NCBI GenBank assembly: GCA_025449935.1
Contig: JANWIJ010000035.1
Coordinates: forward strand, 1-64,000
From: Chitinophagaceae bacterium
GTDB taxonomy: Bacteria; Bacteroidota; Bacteroidia; Chitinophagales; Chitinophagaceae
Direction of reading: 5' to 3'
Length of the DNA: 64,000 nucleotides
The first letter of the stretch is position 1; the number at the start of each line of letters is the position of its first letter. Shown here piece after piece: positions 62,581 to 64,000 of the stretch. Both the position numbers and the translations under genes were made by a program. Under the pieces are notes generated by a model that saw only the letters and a program-made list of their open reading frames with translations, was not told where the DNA came from and searched no databases.

Positions 62581-64000
62581 ATGAAAAGAGATGGCGCATG
62601 CATAAGCCTGTGGCAGGCAGGGATGTCTGATTATAAAGGGCAGCAAAAAAATAATATTGCCAACAAATATTTTGATGTGGTAATTGTGGGTGGAGGCATT
62701 ACCGGAATAACGACTGGGCTTTTATTACAAAAAGCGGGGAAAACGGTTTTGGTTGCCGAAGCCCGCAATATTGGTTTTGGTACAACAGGTGGCACAACGG
62801 CGCACCTGAATTCGTTCATGGAAGTTCATTTTACGCAACTGATCAAAAACTTTGGCGAGGACAATGCGCGGCTGGTGGCCAAAGCCTGCCGGCAATCAAT
62901 GGACCTGATAAAAAAGAATATCGAAGACTACGGGATCGACTGCGGGTATGGGGAAGTGGCGGGCTACATTTATGCCCAGGATGAAAAACAGGTGAAAGAA
63001 CTGGATGATATTTTTGAAGGCTTTAATAAAGTCGGGGCCGGGGTTTCCCCCAGCACCAGTATTCCTGTAAGAATCCCCTTTGTAAGAGCCATCGAAATTC
63101 CGGGACAGGCGCAGTTTCATCCCACCCGGTATATTTATGCGCTGGCGAAAGAATTTGAAAAGGCGGGTGGGGTATTGATGGAGAATTGCAGGGTAACCGC
63201 GGTTGAAGAAAATGAAATCCTTGCAATCAGCAGCAGCCAGGGAACAATAAGATCCAAGAACCTGGTCTATGCAACGCATATACCTCCCGGCGTAAACCTG
63301 CTGCATTTCCGTTGTGCTCCTTACCGCAGTTACGTGATAGCGGCGAAACTGAAAAATGAATCTGATTATCCGCAGGGGCTTGCCTATGACATGCAGGACC
63401 CCTATCATTATTTCCGCACACAGGAAGTGGATGGACAGTTCTATTTAATTGCAGGGGGCGAAGACCATAAAACAGCTCACGAGGAGAATACAGAAGCCTG
63501 TTTTACCCGTCTTGAAGCCTATGTAAAAAAATTTTATGAAATAGAGGAGATTGCTTTCCGTTGGTCATCTCAGTATTTCAACCCGGTGGATGGATTGGCC
63601 TATATTGGTCACTTGCCAGGGCACCCGCAAAATATGTTTGTAGCAACTGGCTACGGAGGCATAGGGATGACCAACAGTCATATTGCCGCAATGACGCTGA
63701 CAGATATCATTGTCCGGGGTAAAAGTGAATTCGAAGATCTCTTTAGTCCGAACCGGCTGAAACCGGTGGCGGGGTTCAATAATTTTGTAAAAGAAGCTGC
63801 TGATGTGGTGGGTAATCTTATCGGGGGTGTTTTCTCCAGGGAGAAATTGCAATCCATCGCTGAGATCGCACCGGGCGAAGCAAGAGTGGTAAAATATGAA
63901 GGGCATGCCATTGCACTTTACAAAGACGAAAACGGTGAATTACATGCAGTAAGTCCGGCCTGTACACATATTAAATGCACCGTTGGCTGGAATGCGGCCG
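62581..64000 (+). CDS. FAD-dependent oxidoreductase with C-terminal Rieske domain (cut by window edge)
   Basis: A frame of 473 codons still open at the right end. The FAD-binding Gly-rich motif (VVIVGGGITGITTG, Gly37-Gly42), then GFGTTGGTTAHLNS, belong to the DadA/glycine-oxidase-like family. Around residue 461 the Rieske motif starts: Cys461-Thr-His463 with Cys466 behind it; the second cluster half lies beyond the window. Such fused proteins occur in many bacteria, and their substrate is not known. It follows the TonB-domain gene by 41 bp. Confidence 0.92.
   Translation, partial: MKRDGACISLWQAGMSDYKGQQKNNIANKYFDVVIVGGGITGITTGLLLQKAGKTVLVAEARNIGFGTTGGTTAHLNSFMEVHFTQLIKNFGEDNARLVAKACRQSMDLIKKNIEDYGIDCGYGEVAGYIYAQDEKQVKELDDIFEGFNKVGAGVSPSTSIPVRIPFVRAIEIPGQAQFHPTRYIYALAKEFEKAGGVLMENCRVTAVEENEILAISSSQGTIRSKNLVYATHIPPGVNLLHFRCAPYRSYVIAAKLKNESDYPQGLAYDMQDPYHYFRTQEVDGQFYLIAGGEDHKTAHEENTEACFTRLEAYVKKFYEIEEIAFRWSSQYFNPVDGLAYIGHLPGHPQNMFVATGYGGIGMTNSHIAAMTLTDIIVRGKSEFEDLFSPNRLKPVAGFNNFVKEAADVVGNLIGGVFSREKLQSIAEIAPGEARVVKYEGHAIALYKDENGELHAVSPACTHIKCTVGWNAA

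Noticed and set aside
62581-64000. Antisense frames at 62896-63408 and 63565-63906
   Set aside because: They are shadows of the FAD/Rieske oxidoreductase gene, which is open through the right edge of the window.

Overview
The window reads as chromosomal DNA of a Bacteroidota bacterium, most likely order Chitinophagales (Chitinophagaceae-like). The reasons are the set of families (alternative complex III with an aa3-type oxidase, DUF6787, DUF5522, DUF3078, CHRD lipoproteins, secreted S9 peptidases), A-rich starts without Shine-Dalgarno sites, and TAnnTTTG promoter elements. No rRNA, complete tRNA, CRISPR array, transposase or phage gene was seen.

Left part (1-18.5 kb): ordinary periphery genes. 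These are a secreted protein of unknown role, an S9 prolyl-oligopeptidase-type peptidase, two DUF418 membrane proteins, two penicillin-binding-protein-like serine hydrolases, a DoxX protein with an AraC-type regulator and a cupin, an ABC exporter, an N-acyl-D-amino-acid deacylase, a predicted outer-membrane protein and some small proteins. A 308-bp segment bounded by exact 18-bp inverted repeats precedes an AT-rich orphan lipoprotein gene.

Middle part (18.5-38.3 kb): the unusual region. Eighteen full-length paralogues of one small single-pass membrane protein (N-terminus MEVHxHxHxxRKKWTHYFWEF, a conserved QLKxSGxLRLIRN-like core, and a KKEYHLK-like C-terminus) lie head to tail on the minus strand, mostly 0-8 nt apart. 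The 5' ends are nearly constant and the bodies very divergent. At least three truncated copies and two probable remnants lie between them. Two truncated copies are fused to the same pair of hairpin-forming repeats, and a third to part of it. One truncated copy also carries a clean insertion of a 20-bp perfect palindrome. Two tandem DUF1624 proteins, a DmpA-type peptidase and an APC permease sit inside the array, and a 38-residue one-helix miniprotein sits at its downstream end. I do not recognise a described function for this family, and it is the best candidate here for an undescribed system.

Right part (38.4-64 kb): a CarboxypepD_reg-like protein, purN and a DUF6787 protein face a long plus-strand respiratory operon: actA-B-C-D-E-F (alternative complex III, quinol to cytochrome c), coxB, coxA, ctaB, two subunit-III proteins, a subunit-IV-like protein, SCO and DUF420. 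Together they make and assemble a quinol oxidase supercomplex-type chain. A frameshifted four-helix-bundle gene (S23 type) is lodged between ctaB and the first subunit III. Then follow cardiolipin synthase, a CHRD lipoprotein, an alkyltransferase-like DNA repair protein, DUF5522, trmB, DUF3078, a TonB-domain lipoprotein, and an FAD oxidoreductase with a C-terminal Rieske domain cut by the window edge.
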